Shown: positions 26,910 to 36,549, counted from the stretch's first letter. The stretch: DNA of 64,000 bases from Sphingopyxis fribergensis (GCF_000803645.1 NZ_CP009122.1:3882501-3946500), one strand, 5' to 3'. The notes: generated from the sequence alone by a model not told the origin. A program made the numbers and translations.

Positions 26910-29147
26910 ATGAATCGCAAATTCGCCTTTGCCGCGCTCGTCTGCACGGCGCTTTCCTCGCCCGCCTTCGCGCAGGACTCTGCGCCCGTGACCGCGGCGC
27001 CCGAAGGCGAGGATGCGATCATCGTCACCGCGGCGCGCACGATCCTGCCGCCGAATGCGCTGCCGCTGACGATCGATATCATCGGCAAGGATGCGCTCGA
27101 CCAGCAGCTTGCGATTTCGGGTTCGGTCACCGATGCGGTCGCGAACCTCACCCCCAGCTTCTCGCCGACACGGCAGAAGCTGTCGGGCTCGGGCGAATCT
27201 TTGCGCGGTCGCTCGCCGCTCTATGCGATCAACGGCATCCCGCAATCGACCCCGATGCGCGACGGCAGCCGCGACGGCTTCACCATCGACGGCTTTTTCG
27301 TCGACCGGGTCGAGCTGATCTTCGGATCGAATGCCTTGCAGGGGATCGGCGGCACCGGCGGCATCGTCAACCAGGTCACCGTCGGCGCGCCGACCCAAGA
27401 GGGGCTTTCGGGCCGCTTCCTGCTACAGGGCACCGCCGACAATGATTTTTCGAAGGCGGGCATGGGCGGCAAGGCCGGCGGCCTCGTCCAATATAAAGCG
27501 GGCCGGTTCGACGCGACCGTCGGCGCGACCTATGACATTCGCGGCGTCTTTTCGGACGCCAAGGGCCGCCCGCTCGGGCTCAACCTGACGCAGGGCGAAA
27601 CGCAGGACAGCAAGGCGACCAACTTCTTTGCGCGCCTTGGCTATGAGCTGTCGCCCAGTGCGCGGCTCGACCTGATCGCGAGCCGCTTCGAGCTGAAGGG
27701 CGACGGCGATTATGTCGCGATTGCCGGCAACCGCGCGACCGGCCTGCCGACCAGTGCCGTCCGGGGCACCCCGCCGGGAGCGCCGGCCGCCAACCGCACC
27801 GAAAGCGTGGCCCTGTCGCTGACCGACACCGACCTGTGGGGCGGCAATTTCGTCAGCCAGATCTTCTTCAACCGCAGCCGCGACACCTTCGGCGGCGAAA
27901 TCAATCCGATCGCGACCTTCCAAGACCCGGCAATCGCGCCGGTTGGCACATTGTTCGACCAATCGCAGAACCGCAGCCGCAAATTGGGTGCCAAGTTCAG
28001 CTACGAACGCGCGGTGCCGGGCTTCGACGACCTGACGCTGACGATCGGGTTCGACGCGCTCGTCGACAAGACCGAACAGGCGCTGATCGCCACGAATCGC
28101 GTGTGGGTGCCGCCGAGCGATTTCCAGAGCCTCGCGCCCTTCGGGCAGGCGAATTTGAAATTGTTCGATGGCATCGTCCGCCTCGCCGGCGGGGTGCGCT
28201 GGGAAAATGTGACGATCAAGATCGACGATTTCCGCACGCTTGCCTCGACCACCTTCGTCGCCTGCTCGGCGACCGTCACGACCAATTGCGGCCCGTCCAC
28301 CTATGCCGGCGTCGACGTCGCGGGCGGCAAGCCGAAGTTCGACGACCTTTTGATCAACGGCGGCGTGATCGTCGAACCCTGGGCGGGCATCCGCGCCTAT
28401 GCGAGCTATGCCGAGGGCTTCACCGTTCCCGACATCGGACGCATCACGCGTTCGGTGAAGGCCACCGGGGTCGATATCGACAATTTCCTCGATATTTCGC
28501 CCGTCGTGTCGAACAATCGCGAGATCGGTTTCGAAGTGAAGCGCGGGCCGCTCGACGCCAGCGCCGCCTATTTCTGGTCATCGAGCGACAAGGGCCAGCT
28601 GCTCGTCACCGGGGCCGACCGCATGTTCGACGTCCAGCGGCTGCGCGTCGAGATCGAGGGGCTCGAGGTCAACCTCGGCGTCCAGACGCCGATCGACGGG
28701 CTCAAGCTCAACGTCGGCTACGCCCACCTGGTCGGCCGCTTCGACAGCGACGCGGTGCCCGACGGCAAGGTCGACAGCGACCTCGACGGCGTCAACATCT
28801 CGCCCGACCGCATCAACCTCGCGGCGAGTTATGCCAACGGGCCTTTCTCGGCGCGCGTCCAGACGCAGGTCTATCTGAAGCGTCGCTTCGACGGCAAGGC
28901 GCGCGCCGCCGACGATGCCAACGGGGGTCCGCTCCAGCTCGACGACAATGATTTCGGCGGCTATACGCTGACCGACGCCACGGCCCGTTACCAGACCGGT
29001 ATCGGCGGCATCAGCCTGTCGGTGCAGAATCTCTTCAACAAACAATATATCGACTATTCGAGCGACACGCGGCTGCCGAGGGACCAGCTATCCTATTTCG
29101 CAGGGCGCGGGCGGACCTTCACGCTTGGGTGGGATTATCGTTTCTAA
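26910..29147 (+). CDS. TonB-dependent receptor, probably for a ferric siderophore
   Basis: A 745-residue outer-membrane receptor. A signal peptide (MNRKFAFAALVCTALSSPAFA) precedes a TonB box region (EDAIIVTAAR) and a plug domain with GSGESLRGRSPLYAING. A 22-stranded barrel ends LGWDYRF, with a terminal aromatic as required for BAM insertion. The companion PepSY membrane protein starts one base after its stop. Such pairs usually import iron-siderophores and reduce them at the inner membrane. The exact ligand is unknown. Confidence 0.9.
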   Translation: MNRKFAFAALVCTALSSPAFAQDSAPVTAAPEGEDAIIVTAARTILPPNALPLTIDIIGKDALDQQLAISGSVTDAVANLTPSFSPTRQKLSGSGESLRGRSPLYAINGIPQSTPMRDGSRDGFTIDGFFVDRVELIFGSNALQGIGGTGGIVNQVTVGAPTQEGLSGRFLLQGTADNDFSKAGMGGKAGGLVQYKAGRFDATVGATYDIRGVFSDAKGRPLGLNLTQGETQDSKATNFFARLGYELSPSARLDLIASRFELKGDGDYVAIAGNRATGLPTSAVRGTPPGAPAANRTESVALSLTDTDLWGGNFVSQIFFNRSRDTFGGEINPIATFQDPAIAPVGTLFDQSQNRSRKLGAKFSYERAVPGFDDLTLTIGFDALVDKTEQALIATNRVWVPPSDFQSLAPFGQANLKLFDGIVRLAGGVRWENVTIKIDDFRTLASTTFVACSATVTTNCGPSTYAGVDVAGGKPKFDDLLINGGVIVEPWAGIRAYASYAEGFTVPDIGRITRSVKATGVDIDNFLDISPVVSNNREIGFEVKRGPLDASAAYFWSSSDKGQLLVTGADRMFDVQRLRVEIEGLEVNLGVQTPIDGLKLNVGYAHLVGRFDSDAVPDGKVDSDLDGVNISPDRINLAASYANGPFSARVQTQVYLKRRFDGKARAADDANGGPLQLDDNDFGGYTLTDATARYQTGIGGISLSVQNLFNKQYIDYSSDTRLPRDQLSYFAGRGRTFTLGWDYRF

Positions 29148-29148
29148 A

Positions 29149-30237
29149 ATGATGAAACTGCTCGACACGCTGCACCGATGGACCGGCGGCCTTATCGGCC
29201 TCGTGCTCGCGCTGCTCGGCCTGTCGGGCACGATCCTGCTCTATGAGCATTTGTGGATCGGCGTGCCGGGCACCGGCGACCCGCTGCGCGGCGACCTTGC
29301 CACCGTCGCTGCGACCACCGAGAAGCTGATGGCGGCGCCCGGCGCGCAGGGCATCATCTATGCCGACGAGCGGTTCGGATTGCACCAGATGCGGTTCGGT
29401 GACGGCGCCGGTGCCTATGCCAGCCAGTCGGGCGAGATCGTCGCGCGCTGGGCGAGCCAGTGGGAACGGCCCGAGCTGTGGATCTTCGATTTCCACCATC
29501 ATCTGTTCGCGGGCGACAGCGGCGAGTGGGTGATCGGCATCGCAGGGCTGTGCGGACTCTTTTTCATCATCAGCGGCGTCATATTGTGGTGGCGAACGCG
29601 GCGGACCTTCCAGCTGCGCCTGTGGCCCAAGCGCCTGTCGCGTCCGTCGATCGTCATGCACCACCGCGATCTCGGCATCATAGTCGCGCCGCTGCTGCTG
29701 ATCTCGGTCGTCACCGGCACGATGATGATCTTTCGCCCGTTCGCGCTCGGCGTCGTCTCCCCCTTCGGCCCGGTCGCCGAGACCGCCAGGGCGCTCGATC
29801 CACCAAAATATAAGGGCGGCCCGCTCGGCGAAAAACCCGACTACGCCGCGATGCTGACCGAAGCGCGCCGCCGCTTCCCCGATGCCGAATTCCGCATTCT
29901 CAGCCTGCCGCGCAAATCGGGTGATCCGATCATGCTGCGAATGCGGCAGCAGGCCGAATGGCTGCCCAATGGCCGCTCGACGCTATGGTTCGACGCCGCC
30001 ACAGGCGAAGTGCTCGGCGCGCGCGATGCGCTGAAGCTCGCACCCGGCGCGCAGGCGTTCAACATGGCCTTCCCGATCCACGCGTCGAAGGTCGGCGGTT
30101 GGGTCTGGCGGACCGTGCTGACGGTCTCGGGCCTGTCGCTGACCCTGCTCGGCAGCCTCACCGTCTGGACCTTCTGGTTCAAGCGCCCGAAGCCGGCGAA
30201 GCGGCGGGTGAAGAAGGCGGCGCTGGCGTCCACCTGA
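29149..30237 (+). CDS. PepSY-associated transmembrane protein (PiuB-like)
   Basis: A 362-residue inner-membrane protein with four main hydrophobic segments: about residues 11-35 (LHRWTGGLIGLVLALLGLSG), 135-160, 185-205 and 315-340. FDFHHHLFAGDSGEW (about 115-130) is the family's histidine-rich motif and precedes the second segment. Such proteins are thought to reduce iron from imported siderophores. The ATG is one base after the TonB receptor stop. A GTG at 29125 inside the receptor gene is less likely. Confidence 0.88.
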   Translation: MMKLLDTLHRWTGGLIGLVLALLGLSGTILLYEHLWIGVPGTGDPLRGDLATVAATTEKLMAAPGAQGIIYADERFGLHQMRFGDGAGAYASQSGEIVARWASQWERPELWIFDFHHHLFAGDSGEWVIGIAGLCGLFFIISGVILWWRTRRTFQLRLWPKRLSRPSIVMHHRDLGIIVAPLLLISVVTGTMMIFRPFALGVVSPFGPVAETARALDPPKYKGGPLGEKPDYAAMLTEARRRFPDAEFRILSLPRKSGDPIMLRMRQQAEWLPNGRSTLWFDAATGEVLGARDALKLAPGAQAFNMAFPIHASKVGGWVWRTVLTVSGLSLTLLGSLTVWTFWFKRPKPAKRRVKKAALAST

Positions 30238-30242
30238 CCGCC

Positions 30243-30319
30243 TTCGTCACCCCGGACTTGATCCGGGGTCCAGGCGGCGAGCGCAGGAATGGATGCCGGA
30301 TCAAGTCCGGCATGACGAA
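30243..30319. repeat. Extragenic inverted repeat (CGTCACCCCGGACTTGATCCGG type)
   Basis: TTCGTCACCCCGGACTTGAT opens the left arm and the right arm ends ATCAAGTCCGGCATGACGAA. Inner GGTCCA pairs with TGGAT in part. It lies between the PepSY gene and priA, both rightward, and may end the iron-uptake transcript. Confidence 0.85.
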
Positions 30320-30384
30320 AGAATGGGAAGCCCCGTTAGCGCCGCTTTCCTATTTTACCCGCCGCCCTATATCCTGCCCCATCC

Positions 30385-32553
30385 ATGACCCGCGCCCGCG
30401 TCCTCCTTCTCACCGCCGCTCTCGGCCCGCTCGACTATCGCGTCCCGCGCGAAAGCGAAGCGCCACTGGGCAGCGTTGTTATCGCGCCGCTCGGCCCCCG
30501 GCGCCTCGGCGGCGTCGTGTGGGAGGACGCGAGCTTCGGCGCGCCCGAGGCGGTCGGCGACAATCGGCTGCGCAATCTTTACGAAGTCGTGCCCGTCCCG
30601 CCGGTGCCCGCCCCGCTCCGCCGTCTCGTCGAATGGACAAGCGACTATTATCTGGCCCCGCCCGGCGCAGTCCTCCGCATGGTGCTGCCGGGGGTCGCCT
30701 TTGCCGACGCGCGCCGTCCGATCGTCGAATATCGCGCCACCGGTGAACTCCCCGCCCGCATGACACCGCAGCGGACGGTCGCGCTCGAGGCGATCGGCGA
30801 CCGGCAGGGCATGGTCCGCGAACTCGCCGCGCTCGCCGACGTCAGCGAGGCGGTGATCCGCGGGCTGATCAATACGGGCGCGCTCGAAGCCGTCAACGTG
30901 TCGGCCGATCAACCCTATCCCGAACCCGACAGCGGCTTTGCCCCACCCGACCTCTCCGACGAACAGACCGCCGCCGCCGCGCAGCTCCGCGACGCGGTGC
31001 ATGCCGAGAAATTCGACACTTTGCTACTCGACGGCGTCACCGGATCGGGCAAGACCGAAGTCTATATGGAGGCGATCGCCGCCGCGATCGATGCGGGCAA
31101 GCAGGCGCTCGTCCTGCTCCCCGAAATCGCGCTGACCGAACCGATGCTGACGCGGTTTACCGCGCGCTTTGGCTGCGAGCCCGTCGCCTGGCACTCGGGG
31201 CTGCGCTCGGCCGAGCGCCGCCGCGCCTGGCACGCGATTGCCTCGGGTGACGCGCGCATCGTCATCGGCGCGCGCTCGGCGCTGTTCCTCCCTTACGCGC
31301 GGCTCGGCGTCATCGTCGTCGACGAGGCGCATGAGACGAGCTTCAAGCAGGAGGATGGCGTCCATTATCACGCGCGCGACGTCGCGGTGATGCGCGGGCA
31401 TTTCGAGGGGCTGCCAGTCATCCTCGCGAGCGCCACCCCCGCGCTCGAAAGCCTCGCGATGGTCGAGGCGGGACGCTACCGCCATATCCAGCTCCCCGCG
31501 CGCTTCGGCGGCGCAACCCTGCCCGACCTTGCCGCGATCGACATGCGGCAGAACCCGCCCGACCGCGGCCGCTGGCTCGCCCCGCCGCTTGTCGATGCAC
31601 TCGCCGACCGCTTGCAAAAGGGCGAGCAGAGCCTGCTCTTCCTCAATCGCCGCGGCTTCGCGCCGCTGACGCTCTGCCGGACCTGCGGCCACCGCATCCA
31701 GTGCCCGAACTGCACCGCATGGATGGTCGAGCACCGCCTCGTCCACCGTCTCGCCTGCCACCATTGCGGGCATGTGATGCCGCCGCCGCGCCTTTGCCCC
31801 GAATGCGAGGATGAGGATAGCCTCGTCGCCTGCGGGCCTGGCGTGGAGCGCGTCGCCGACGAGGTTGCGCTGCGCTTTCCCGAGGCGCGCGTCGCCATCG
31901 TCACCTCGGACACGCTCTGGTCGCCCGCGAAGGCCGCTGAGTTCGTCGACAATGTCGAAGGCGGGCTGGTCGACATCATCATCGGCACCCAGCTCGTCAC
32001 CAAGGGCTATCATTTCCCCAATCTCACCTTGGTGGGCGTCGTCGATGCCGACCTCGGGCTCGACGGCGGCGACCTCCGCGCCTCCGAGCGCACCTTCCAG
32101 CAGATCGCGCAAGTCGCGGGGCGCGCCGGGCGCGGGGTGAAGCCCGGCGAAGTGCTGATCCAGACGCGCGTGCCCGAAGCGCCCGTGATGGCGGCGCTCG
32201 TCGCCAACGATCGCGACGGTTTCTATGCGGCTGAGGCGTCGGCACGGAAATTTGCGGGCGCGCCGCCCTATGGCCGGTTCGCCGCGCTCGTGATCTCGTC
32301 CGAAGATATCGACGTCGCGCGCGGCGTCGCCAAAAGGCTGGGCGACAAGGCCCCGGTCGCCGAAGGCCTCGCCGTCTATGGCCCCGCCCCCGCCCCGCTC
32401 GCGATGCTGCGCGGGCGGCACCGATTCCGCCTGTTGCTCCACGCGCCGCGCAGTTTCGACCTGCAGGGGACGATCCGCGATTGGGTCGGCAGCATCGACT
32501 GGCCAACGAAGGCGCGGCTCGCGATCGATATCGACCCCTATAGCTTTGTGTAA
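30385..32553 (+). CDS. priA: Primosomal protein N' (PriA helicase)
   Basis: A 722-residue superfamily 2 helicase that restarts stalled replication forks. An N-terminal DNA-binding domain (about 1-180) is followed by Walker A (GVTGSGKTEVYMEA, about 215-228) and the DEAH-box motif VVDEAHETSFKQ (about 312-323). The zinc-binding insertion carries CRTCGHRIQCPNC and CHHCGH...LCPEC. Motifs V and VI (TQLVTKGYHFPNLTLVG, QVAGRAGRG) follow. All usual functional residues are present. It is preceded by a repeat and is probably monocistronic. Confidence 0.96.
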   Translation: MTRARVLLLTAALGPLDYRVPRESEAPLGSVVIAPLGPRRLGGVVWEDASFGAPEAVGDNRLRNLYEVVPVPPVPAPLRRLVEWTSDYYLAPPGAVLRMVLPGVAFADARRPIVEYRATGELPARMTPQRTVALEAIGDRQGMVRELAALADVSEAVIRGLINTGALEAVNVSADQPYPEPDSGFAPPDLSDEQTAAAAQLRDAVHAEKFDTLLLDGVTGSGKTEVYMEAIAAAIDAGKQALVLLPEIALTEPMLTRFTARFGCEPVAWHSGLRSAERRRAWHAIASGDARIVIGARSALFLPYARLGVIVVDEAHETSFKQEDGVHYHARDVAVMRGHFEGLPVILASATPALESLAMVEAGRYRHIQLPARFGGATLPDLAAIDMRQNPPDRGRWLAPPLVDALADRLQKGEQSLLFLNRRGFAPLTLCRTCGHRIQCPNCTAWMVEHRLVHRLACHHCGHVMPPPRLCPECEDEDSLVACGPGVERVADEVALRFPEARVAIVTSDTLWSPAKAAEFVDNVEGGLVDIIIGTQLVTKGYHFPNLTLVGVVDADLGLDGGDLRASERTFQQIAQVAGRAGRGVKPGEVLIQTRVPEAPVMAALVANDRDGFYAAEASARKFAGAPPYGRFAALVISSEDIDVARGVAKRLGDKAPVAEGLAVYGPAPAPLAMLRGRHRFRLLLHAPRSFDLQGTIRDWVGSIDWPTKARLAIDIDPYSFV

Positions 32554-32625
32554 GCGTAACAGGGCTTTACAGTTCCGTGACGCGCTGGCAGCAAGTCGCG
32601 GGGTGACGACGGGGGGAGCAGCGGG

Positions 32626-34173
32626 ATGCACGGGGTTCGCACTACGATATTGGCGACGCTTGCCGCGCTGGCGACGCCGGCGCAGGCGCAGGCGAAATGG
32701 CTGCGTGCCGATACCGATAATTTCATCATCTATAGCGAGAGCAGCGAAAGATCGTTGCGCAGCTTCGCAGAAAATCTGCAACGCTTCGACGCCACACTGC
32801 GCCTGCGGCTCAAGGTGCCGGCCGGGAAAGAGCCCAACCGGCTGACGATTTATCTGGTCCCACGCGCCACCGATGCCGGGCGGCTGGCGTCGGGCAAATC
32901 CGGGTCGTCGATTGCCGGCTTCTACAGCGCCGACCTCGATGGCAGCTTCGCCGTCTCGCATCGCGAGGTGGTCGAATTCAAAGGGGCGTCCTCGTCGCAG
33001 CAAACCCTGTTTCATGAATATACGCATCATTTCATGAAGCGCTATTTCGGCGTCGCTTTTCCCGCCTGGTTCATCGAGGGATTCGCTGAATTTTACTCGA
33101 CGACCGATTTTACCGGCAAGGGCCAGTATCAGGTCGGCCGTCCCGCCTACTTCCGGGCGCACGGGCTGGTCAACATGCCCCGCATTCCGGTCGAAAAGCT
33201 GCTCCTTCAGCAGCCGCGCGAAATGCGTTCTTCCGGCCAGATGGACGTTTATTATGGTCGCGCCTGGCTGCTGACCCACATGCTATATTATAACTCCGAT
33301 CGCGCCGGGCAGCTCACCGCCTATATCGACGCGATCAATCGCGGCGAAGAAGGCCAAAAGGCGGCAGTCGCAGCCTTCGGCGACCTTGCCGCACTTGATC
33401 GCGACCTCCAGCGCTATCTCGGGCGGCCGCTCACTTACATGACATCGGCCGCCCCCATCCCGGTTCACGGAACGATCACAGTTGCGCCGCTCCCCTATGC
33501 CGAGGAGGCGTTAGTGCAATGGCGGCTCGAACGGCGGAGTGCCCGCGACGGCGAACAGTTGGCCGAGGTGCGCGACGGCTTGAAGGCGCTCACCGCCGAA
33601 TATGTCGACAGCGCCAACATCTGGTACGAACTGGCGCGCGCCGAATGGGATCTGGGCGACGAAAAGCGCGAGGCCGCAGCGGCCCGGGCCGCCGTCGACA
33701 GGGCCGTAGCGATCGATCCAAAACATGTCCGCGCCAATGTGCTGCTCGGCGAAATGATGATCCACGACTTGGGCAAGAAGAACGATCCCTCGACCGAAGA
33801 TTGGGCCGCGGCGCGAAAGCCGATCATATTGGCGAACCGCACCGACCCCGACGATCCTGTGCCCCTCTACGCCTATTATGACAGCTTCCTGCAGCAAGGC
33901 ATCACACCGCCGAAGATTGCGGTCACCGGGCTCGAACGCGCCTTTGCGCTCGGCCCTGAAAGCATTGGTGCCCGCATCGCCTATGCTTTCGCCCTCGCAC
34001 GCGATGGCGACTTCGATCGCGCAACCCGGTTGGCCAAAGTTGTCGCGTTCGACCCACATAACAGCGGTCAGGGCGAGCAGATTCTGGCGCAGATCGAAAC
34101 GATGCGCGAAAGGAGCAGCGACGCCGGAGAGGACGCCGTCGGTCGGCCTCCGACGTCCGGCGACGTTCAATAA
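32626..34173 (+). CDS. Exported HExxH peptidase-like protein with TPR-like repeats
   Basis: A 515-residue protein. The signal peptide is MHGVRTTILATLAALATPAQAQA. A peptidase-like domain (about 25-260) contains LFHEYTHHFMKRY (about 126-138) and WFIEGFAEFY (about 145-154). This gives HEYTH with a downstream glutamate (EGFAEF), a gluzincin arrangement (DUF1570-like). The C-terminal half is helical with TPR-like units (ANIWYELARAEWDLGDE, AVAIDPKHVRANVLLGEM). I infer a periplasmic metallopeptidase; the substrate is unknown. Its stop overlaps the convergent next gene by seven bases. Confidence 0.78.
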   Translation: MHGVRTTILATLAALATPAQAQAKWLRADTDNFIIYSESSERSLRSFAENLQRFDATLRLRLKVPAGKEPNRLTIYLVPRATDAGRLASGKSGSSIAGFYSADLDGSFAVSHREVVEFKGASSSQQTLFHEYTHHFMKRYFGVAFPAWFIEGFAEFYSTTDFTGKGQYQVGRPAYFRAHGLVNMPRIPVEKLLLQQPREMRSSGQMDVYYGRAWLLTHMLYYNSDRAGQLTAYIDAINRGEEGQKAAVAAFGDLAALDRDLQRYLGRPLTYMTSAAPIPVHGTITVAPLPYAEEALVQWRLERRSARDGEQLAEVRDGLKALTAEYVDSANIWYELARAEWDLGDEKREAAAARAAVDRAVAIDPKHVRANVLLGEMMIHDLGKKNDPSTEDWAAARKPIILANRTDPDDPVPLYAYYDSFLQQGITPPKIAVTGLERAFALGPESIGARIAYAFALARDGDFDRATRLAKVVAFDPHNSGQGEQILAQIETMRERSSDAGEDAVGRPPTSGDVQ

Positions 34174-34925
34174 TCGGGCTCGCCGCCGCCCATCACCTGG
34201 CTCGCCTGCCCCGCGAGCCAGGCCATCGCCGCGGCCCAGGGCTGGTGCCCGTGGCTGATCCGCGCGACGCCGAGCTCCGCGAGTTCCTTGTGCGTCGGGC
34301 CGCCGTTGCCGCGCAATATGTTCACCGGCAGCGGCGAGGCGTCGCAGATCGCGCCGATACATTTCGGATCGAGCAGGAAGGGCACGAACAGCGACCCAGC
34401 GCCCGCGTCGGCGTAGGCGCGCGCGCGTTCGAGCGTCGCGGCGACGAGGGCATCGCCTTCCTTGGCCGCATCGGCGCCACGGAAAGTGTCGCAGCGCGCG
34501 TTGACGAAGATGCCGGTGTCGGCGGCGGCGCGATAGCGCGCGACCGCTTCCGCGATCGGCAGCAGGTCCGACTGCCCGGGCAGCCGGTCCTCCATGTTGA
34601 TCCCCGCCGCGCCCGCGTCCTTCGCGTGGCCGACCGAGGCCCCGACCGCCGCCGGGTTGGCGCCATAACCCGATTCCATGTCGATCGTGACGGGCAGGTC
34701 GGTGACCGACAGGATGCGGTCGAGATTTTCGAACACCTCCTCGAGCGGGAAGTCCTCGCCATCGGCGCGGCCCTGCGCGCCGGCGACGCCGAAGCTGCCC
34801 GTCGCGATCGCCTTCGCCCCCGCTGCCGCGACGGCCTTCGCGCTCCCAGCGTCCCATATGTTGATCAGGATCAGCGGATCGCCGGGGACGTGCAGCGCGC
34901 GGAACATGGCGACTTTATCGGACAT
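34167..34925 (-). CDS. Isocitrate lyase/PEP mutase family protein
   Basis: A 252-residue (beta/alpha)8-barrel protein. Family motifs seen are NIWDAGSAKAVAAAGAKAIAT (N-terminal), SGYGANPAA, GINMEDRLPGQ (metal-binding Glu-Asp) and NARCDTF. The superfamily cleaves or forms C-C or C-P bonds of 2-oxo acids with Mg2+; the actual substrate here is not known. The ATG overlaps the ada stop as TGATG, so it is translated from the ada transcript. A longer frame upstream lies within ada and is rejected. Confidence 0.87.
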   Translation of the reverse strand: MSDKVAMFRALHVPGDPLILINIWDAGSAKAVAAAGAKAIATGSFGVAGAQGRADGEDFPLEEVFENLDRILSVTDLPVTIDMESGYGANPAAVGASVGHAKDAGAAGINMEDRLPGQSDLLPIAEAVARYRAAADTGIFVNARCDTFRGADAAKEGDALVAATLERARAYADAGAGSLFVPFLLDPKCIGAICDASPLPVNILRGNGGPTHKELAELGVARISHGHQPWAAAMAWLAGQASQVMGGGEPDY

Positions 34926-35959
34926 CAAAAACTCTCCCTCTTGAGCAATTCTTCCTTGATCGGCAGGCCGTAAGCATAGCCGCCGAGCGTGCCATCGCTG
35001 CGTACAACACGGTGGCACGGGATCAGCACTGCCACGTTATTTGCGCCGTTCGCGCTTCCCGCCGCGCGCACCGCCTTGGGCTTGCCGACCGCGGCGGCGA
35101 TATCGGCATAGCTCCGCGTCTCGCCCGCGGGGATCTTGCGCAGCTCCCGCCACACGGCTTCCTGAAAGGCGGTGCCCTTCACGTCGACCGGAATATGGTC
35201 GAAGCCGTTCACCGGCGCTTCGACCGCCTCGACGACCTGTTTGAGCAAAGCCGCAAATTCCTCGCCGCCTTCGACCAGCTCCGCCGCCGGAAAACGCTCT
35301 TCCAATGCCTCGCGCCCTTCATCGAAGCTCAGGCGGCACACGCCCTTTTCGGTCGCCGCGACGAGCATGTCGCCAAGACTGGTCGGCACGACCGCCCAGT
35401 GGATCGTCGTCCCCTTGCCGCCGCTCACCCACGCCGACGCGGTCATGCCCATGCGCCCCTCCATATTCTGATAAAAACGCGACGGTCCCGAAAAGCCCGC
35501 GTCGTAAATCGCATCGGTCACCCGGCTTCCCTCGCTCAGTGCCTGCCGCGCGCGTTCGTCGCGGAGCGCGCGGGCATAGGCGGCGGGCGAAAGCCCGGTA
35601 TGGCGCGTGAAGACGCGCTGGAAATGGGTCGGCGAATAGCCGGTGCGCGCAGCAAGGTCGGCGAGTGCCAGCGGCTCCTCGCTTTGCTTGATCGCCGCAA
35701 TCGCCTTGATCACCGCATTTTCGTCGCGCGCGACATCATCGGGCAGGCAGCGCTTGCAGGGGCGAAGGCCCGTCGCGCGCGCCGCATCCCCGTCGGCGAA
35801 GAAGCGGACATTTTCGCGCAGGGGATGGCGCGCGGCGCAGCTGGGCCGGCAGTAGATGCCCGTGGTCAGCACCCCGGTGACGAAGCGGCCGTCCTGCGCC
35901 TTGTCGCGCGCCTGCACCGCTTCCCAACGCGCGTCGTCGGTCATGGCCCCGAAGTCCAT
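34925..35959 (-). CDS. ada: Ada: methylphosphotriester sensor and O6-methylguanine-DNA methyltransferase
   Basis: A 344-residue three-part protein. The N-terminal Ada zinc domain has Cys37, Cys41, Cys68 and Cys71 (GIYCRPSC, LRPCKRC), with the first as methyl acceptor. An AraC-type helix-turn-helix (about 85-185) includes TGYSPTHFQRVFTRHTGLSP. The C-terminal MGMT domain has the active site PCHRVV (about residue 312). It repairs alkylated DNA and, once methylated, activates its own operon. The ATG at 35959 follows AGGA; a TTG two codons earlier is less likely. It is coupled to the PEP-mutase-family gene downstream. Confidence 0.94.
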   Translation of the reverse strand: MDFGAMTDDARWEAVQARDKAQDGRFVTGVLTTGIYCRPSCAARHPLRENVRFFADGDAARATGLRPCKRCLPDDVARDENAVIKAIAAIKQSEEPLALADLAARTGYSPTHFQRVFTRHTGLSPAAYARALRDERARQALSEGSRVTDAIYDAGFSGPSRFYQNMEGRMGMTASAWVSGGKGTTIHWAVVPTSLGDMLVAATEKGVCRLSFDEGREALEERFPAAELVEGGEEFAALLKQVVEAVEAPVNGFDHIPVDVKGTAFQEAVWRELRKIPAGETRSYADIAAAVGKPKAVRAAGSANGANNVAVLIPCHRVVRSDGTLGGYAYGLPIKEELLKRESF

Positions 35960-35961
35960 GG

Positions 35962-36426
35962 TCAATTCCTCTCGATCCGCGCGGCGAAGCAGCCATGCGC
36001 GGCGTTATGCGCATCGATATAGGATATGGTCTCGTCGGCGAACAGGTCGCGGATCGCGCCATCGGCCTCGCCCGGTCCGGCAAGCCGCGCGGTCTGCAAC
36101 ATGCCCTCGGCATCGAAGGCGCGCAGTGCGAGCGGGCGCCCCTCGAACACCGGCGGCAATTCGTCGCGGTACATCGCGGCGGTCACGCCCGCCCGCACAT
36201 AGATCGCATAGGCGTTGCGATACGGCGTTTCGACATCATGGCTGGTGTGATGGAGCAGGATCAGTTCCTCGCCCGCCTTCGCATCGTCGAGACTGACGCG
36301 GCACGGGAAGCCGCGATCGGCGGTGGCAATCACACGGCGCGCGTTGATTCCGGCAAGCGCAGCATCGTCGAGCGCAAAGAGCGGCGCAAAAGTTTCGGGG
36401 CTGAGTCCCCGGATCCAATAGGTCAT
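35962..36426 (-). CDS. DUF1203 domain-containing protein
   Basis: A 154-residue soluble protein matching DUF1203 over its full length: MTYWIRGLSPETFAPLFALD at the start, then FPCRVSLDDAKAGEELILLHH and SPYR-like TPYRNAYAIYVRAG. The function of the family is unknown. The start at ATG 36426 has AAAGGA upstream; a longer open frame is ignored. It ends two bases before ada begins, so it is the first gene of a DUF1203-ada-PEP mutase-like operon. This position suggests, without proof, a link to alkylation response. Confidence 0.85.
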   Translation of the reverse strand: MTYWIRGLSPETFAPLFALDDAALAGINARRVIATADRGFPCRVSLDDAKAGEELILLHHTSHDVETPYRNAYAIYVRAGVTAAMYRDELPPVFEGRPLALRAFDAEGMLQTARLAGPGEADGAIRDLFADETISYIDAHNAAHGCFAARIERN

Positions 36427-36513
36427 CCGAACATCCTTTCTCGACTGTCGGACATCCCCTGCCACGACGCGATTCGTGCCGCATCCCGATGCTTGCGTTC
36501 AAACATTCCGGCT

Positions 36514-36549
36514 TTAGTGTATTACTGTATTATATCATTGACTCACTAA
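36514..36549. promoter_or_regulatory. AT-rich promoter/operator upstream of the DUF2306 gene
   Basis: TTAGTG (36514-36519) and CACTAA (36544-36549) form an inverted repeat around an AT-rich stretch with the direct repeat TGTATTAC-TGTATTAT. The region is unusually AT-rich for this genome and lies 41 nt before the start codon. A transcription factor site is likely; its owner is unknown. Confidence 0.4.

Noticed and set aside
31024..33279. 751-codon minus-strand frame across priA and the HEYTH gene
   Set aside because: It crosses two supported genes and shows mirror-frame composition.
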